64,000 bases of DNA from an uncultured Microbacterium sp. (GTDB lineage: Bacteria; Actinomycetota; Actinomycetes; Actinomycetales; Microbacteriaceae): NCBI RefSeq assembly GCF_947489255.1, contig NZ_CANLCY010000005.1:1-64000 (forward strand), written 5' to 3'. Of the stretch, positions 61,868 to 64,000 are shown piece after piece (positions within the stretch are counted from its first letter, which is position 1; each line of letters begins with the position of its first letter). The notes under the pieces are model-generated. The model was not told where the DNA came from. It saw nothing but the letters and a program-made list of their open reading frames with translations, and searched no databases. The translations under genes and the position numbers were made by a program.

Positions 61868-62904
61868 GCGGGAGTCCTGTCGAGGGTGGGGGCGTCGAGG
61901 GTGGGAGCGCCGAGGGTGGGAGCGCCGAGGGTGGGAGCGCCGAGGGTGGGAGCGCCGAGGGTGGGGGCGTCGTGGATCGAGTCGCCGTAGGTACGGAGCG
62001 TGAGGGCGGCGCGTTCGTGCCCGGCCGAGAGGCGGGCGGAGGCGGCGAGCCCGCGAGCGCGGGCCGCGAGGTATCCCCCGGCGAACGCGTCGCCCGCGCC
62101 GACGGCGTCGAGCACCTCCACGCGCAGGGCGGGGACGAAGGTGCGCCCATTACCGGTGAAGACGGTGGCCCCGACATCGCCGTCCTTGACGACGAGCTCG
62201 CTCACCGCGGGCAGGAGGGCGCGCACGTCGGCGTCGAGGGGCGTCGCCCACAGGGTCTCGGCCTCGTCGCGTCCGACGAAGACGATGTCCGCCGCGGTGG
62301 CGAGCTCCGCCAGCACCGGACCCGCGTCCACCGCCGACCACAGGGCCGGGCGGTGGTTGACGTCGAAGCTCACCGTGACGCCGAGCGCTCGCGCCCGCGT
62401 CATGAGCGCGACGAGGAACGCGCGAGCGGAGGGGGAGAGCACCGCGGTGATCCCCGACACGTGCAGCACGTCAACGCCGTCGAGGGGGACCGTCGCGGCA
62501 TCCGTCACCGAGAGGGCGGATGCCGCCGACCCGGCGCGGTAGTAGCGCACGCCGCGTCCGGGGTCTTTGACGTAGAGCCCGGTGGGTCGCCCGGGGTCGC
62601 GGACGACCCCGGCCACCTCGACACCGCGCGCGGCGACCTGCCGCAGCACGCGGTCGCCGAGGGCGTCGGCCCCGAGCCGGCTGAACCAGCGGGCGGTCAT
62701 GCCGCACGCGGCCGCGTGCGCGGCGACGTTCGACTCGGCGCCGCCGGCGTCGACGAGGAAGGTCGCGGCATCCACGACCCCTCCCCCGTCGGACGGCGCG
62801 AGCATCGCCATGGTCTCGCCGACGGCGAGGAGCACCCCCGCGGAGGCCCGAGACGAGGCGTCGGCGACCGCACGGGGGAGGTCGTCGGGCGTCACGGCAG
62901 CCAT
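61864..62904 (-). CDS. kdgK: 2-Keto-3-deoxygluconate kinase
   Basis: Phosphorylates KDG to KDPG for cleavage by eda. A 346-residue PfkB-family sugar kinase with the N-terminal AGGAESNVAAHAAACG block and the catalytic C-terminal motif DAVGAGDAFAGGYLA (catalytic Asp). ATG at 62904 shares a base with the kduI stop. Beyond the kinase fold is a tail of APTLG repeats encoded by six 15-base units (61881-61970), which the family does not normally have. Confidence 0.92.
   Translation of the reverse strand: MAAVTPDDLPRAVADASSRASAGVLLAVGETMAMLAPSDGGGVVDAATFLVDAGGAESNVAAHAAACGMTARWFSRLGADALGDRVLRQVAARGVEVAGVVRDPGRPTGLYVKDPGRGVRYYRAGSAASALSVTDAATVPLDGVDVLHVSGITAVLSPSARAFLVALMTRARALGVTVSFDVNHRPALWSAVDAGPVLAELATAADIVFVGRDEAETLWATPLDADVRALLPAVSELVVKDGDVGATVFTGNGRTFVPALRVEVLDAVGAGDAFAGGYLAARARGLAASARLSAGHERAALTLRTYGDSIHDAPTLGAPTLGAPTLGAPTLGAPTLDAPTLDRTPA
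61881..61970. repeat. 15-bp in-frame tandem repeat in kdgK
   Basis: Six units of CGAGGGTGGGAGCGC (the outer two read ...GGGGGCGT) encode APTLG repeats at the KdgK C-terminus. The multiple of three keeps the frame, so copy-number change would only alter tail length. Confidence 0.95.
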
Positions 62905-63764
62905 CAGCGCAGGTCGGTGATGGGGGCGGCATCCATGTCGTCGAAGGCCTGGTTCTCGCCCGCCATCGCCCACACGAACGAGTAGGCCGCGGTGCCCACG
63001 CCCGAGTGCAGCGACCAGCTCGGCGAGATGACGGCCTGCTCGCTCGCCACGATCAGGTGCCGCGTCTCATCGCGCTCGCCCATCAGGTGCACGACGCGGG
63101 CGTCGTCGGGGAGGTCGAAGTACAGGTAGCACTCGGTGCGGCGGTCGTGCGTGTGGGCGGGCATGGTGTTCCACATCGACCCGGGATGCAGCTGCGTCAC
63201 CCCCATCACGATCTGGCAGCTCTTCACGCCGTTCTCGTGGATGTACTGGTTGAGGGTGCGGCGGTTGCTCGTGACCTGGTCGCCGAGTTCGCGCACCGTC
63301 CCCTCGCCGGGCGAGACGAGAGCCGACGGGTAGGTCGTGTGAGCGGGTGCCGAGAACAGGTAGAACCGCGCCCCCTCGCCCGTCGTGGCGTCGGCGTCGG
63401 CGCCGGCGTCGGCGAAGACCACGTCGCGAACGCCCCGGCCGAGGTACAGGCACGCGCCGGTGACGAGCTCGAACACCTCGCCGTCGGCGGTGACGGTGCC
63501 CGCCGCACCGACGTTGACGATGCCGACCTCGCGGTGCTCGAGAAAGTACTCGCTGCGGATCTCGGGGTACCCCGTGAGGGCGAGCTCCGTGCCCGCCGGA
63601 ACGGCACCGCCGAGCACGATGCGGTCGTGGTGCGTGTAGGTCAGCCGCACCTCGCCGGCGACGAAGACGTCGTCGATGAGGAAGCGATCGCGCAGCTCGG
63701 CGGTGGTCATGCCCGGGATCTGCTCGGGGTGGGTGGCGTAACGCTGGGGGATGGACGCGGTCAT
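62904..63764 (-). CDS. kduI: 5-Keto-4-deoxyuronate isomerase
   Basis: Isomerises 4-deoxy-L-threo-5-hexosulose uronate, the product of pectate and other uronate lyases, to 2,5-diketo-3-deoxygluconate. The 286-residue protein has the typical start RYATHPEQIPGMTTAELRDRF, EYFLEHREVGIVNVG, and the zinc motif MPAHTHDRRTECYLYF near residue 200, with further HLIVASEQAVISPSWSLHSG. Gene order suggests it follows kduD. It is co-translated with kdgK. Confidence 0.96.
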   Translation of the reverse strand: MTASIPQRYATHPEQIPGMTTAELRDRFLIDDVFVAGEVRLTYTHHDRIVLGGAVPAGTELALTGYPEIRSEYFLEHREVGIVNVGAAGTVTADGEVFELVTGACLYLGRGVRDVVFADAGADADATTGEGARFYLFSAPAHTTYPSALVSPGEGTVRELGDQVTSNRRTLNQYIHENGVKSCQIVMGVTQLHPGSMWNTMPAHTHDRRTECYLYFDLPDDARVVHLMGERDETRHLIVASEQAVISPSWSLHSGVGTAAYSFVWAMAGENQAFDDMDAAPITDLR

Positions 63765-63830
63765 GCGGGTCTCCTGGGATCGATCCGGCGGGGCCGGGAG
63801 GGAAGGGGAACGGGTCGGGGACGGCGCTTG

Positions 63831-64000
63831 TCAGCGCACGAGCCATCCGCCGTCGACGGGGATGACGGCGCCGGTGACGTAGGCGGCGGCATCGGACGCG
63901 AGGAACACGAAGGCGCCCTGGAGGTCGGCGGGCGTGCCCCAGCGGGCGGCGGGGATGCGGGCAAGGATCGACGCCTCGCGGTCGGCGTCGGCGCGGATCG
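63831..64000 (-). CDS. 3' end of an SDR dehydrogenase (KduD-like), truncated by window edge
   Basis: The last 55 codons of a short-chain dehydrogenase. The C-terminal pattern [19 protein letters not shown] followed by [19 protein letters not shown] is the SDR substrate-side end. Given kduI directly downstream, it is most likely 2-deoxy-D-gluconate 3-dehydrogenase (KduD), but the active site lies outside the window. The 66 bases between it and kduI (63765-63830) hold nothing clear. Confidence 0.75.
   Translation of the reverse strand, partial: IRADADREASILARIPAARWGTPADLQGAFVFLASDAAAYVTGAVIPVDGGWLVR

Noticed and set aside
61881..61970. Tandem repeat as a possible CRISPR or origin iteron array
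   Set aside because: The units are contiguous 15-mers inside kdgK and keep its reading frame.

Overview
The window is chromosomal DNA from a high-GC actinobacterium, most likely Microbacteriaceae and probably Microbacterium. The evidence is the roughly 70% GC, the heavy use of GGATGCC/GGCATCC codon pairs, the frequent GTG starts, the many 4-bp ATGA/GTGA overlaps, the several likely leaderless promoters and the actinobacterial style of the gene families. No insertion sequence, prophage or CRISPR array was seen. Species-level assignment is inference.

Layout. 1-300 looks like the leader and promoter of an rRNA operon that runs leftwards out of the window. 357-7786 is a surface-glycan cluster: glycosyltransferases of GT2 and GT-B folds plus a WcbI-like acetyltransferase, in two divergent arms. 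7860-14352 is a sugar ABC-transporter operon with a clan GH-J-like glycosidase, a serine hydrolase and a divergent LacI regulator. 14536-22114 is a second sugar ABC operon with a GH13 alpha-glucosidase, a divergent ROK repressor and a second GH13 enzyme. 22235-26218 is a CitA/CitB-type two-component system with a divergent CitMHS citrate transporter. 26360-37091 is a furanose (probably arabinose or arabino-oligosaccharide) locus: a sortase-anchored GH43/LamG protein, a LacI regulator and a ribose/galactofuranose-type ABC transporter with two ATPases and two permeases. Two near-identical promoters there share one LacI-type operator.

37340-53057 is mostly core or housekeeping: flavin reductase, DUF808 protein, a sulfite-oxidase-like/ferredoxin-reductase/zinc-ribbon trio, two tRNA-Ser genes, an LCP cell-wall ligase, a DUF2254 protein, a HAD phosphatase, seryl-tRNA synthetase, a lipid kinase, a photolyase, an Asp23/Gls24 protein and a luciferase-like oxidoreductase. 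53074-56607 is a lower-GC five-gene cassette: a small single-span membrane peptide, an ABC ATPase, a small membrane protein, an ABC permease and an M50 (site-2-type) membrane protease. It looks like an uncharacterised peptide processing and export or immunity system and is the most novel part of the window. 56832-61093 holds prephenate dehydratase, phosphoglucomutase and a zinc alcohol dehydrogenase. 61232-64000 is a hexuronate/pectin-degradation operon (eda, kdgK, kduI and the 3' end of a kduD-like dehydrogenase).

The theme is plant-polysaccharide and oligosaccharide scavenging: separate systems for fructoside-like, alpha-glucoside, arabinofuranoside and uronate substrates, each with a local regulator. 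Six palindromic elements of about 63 bp sit between genes; two of them supply the stop codon of the neighbouring gene.
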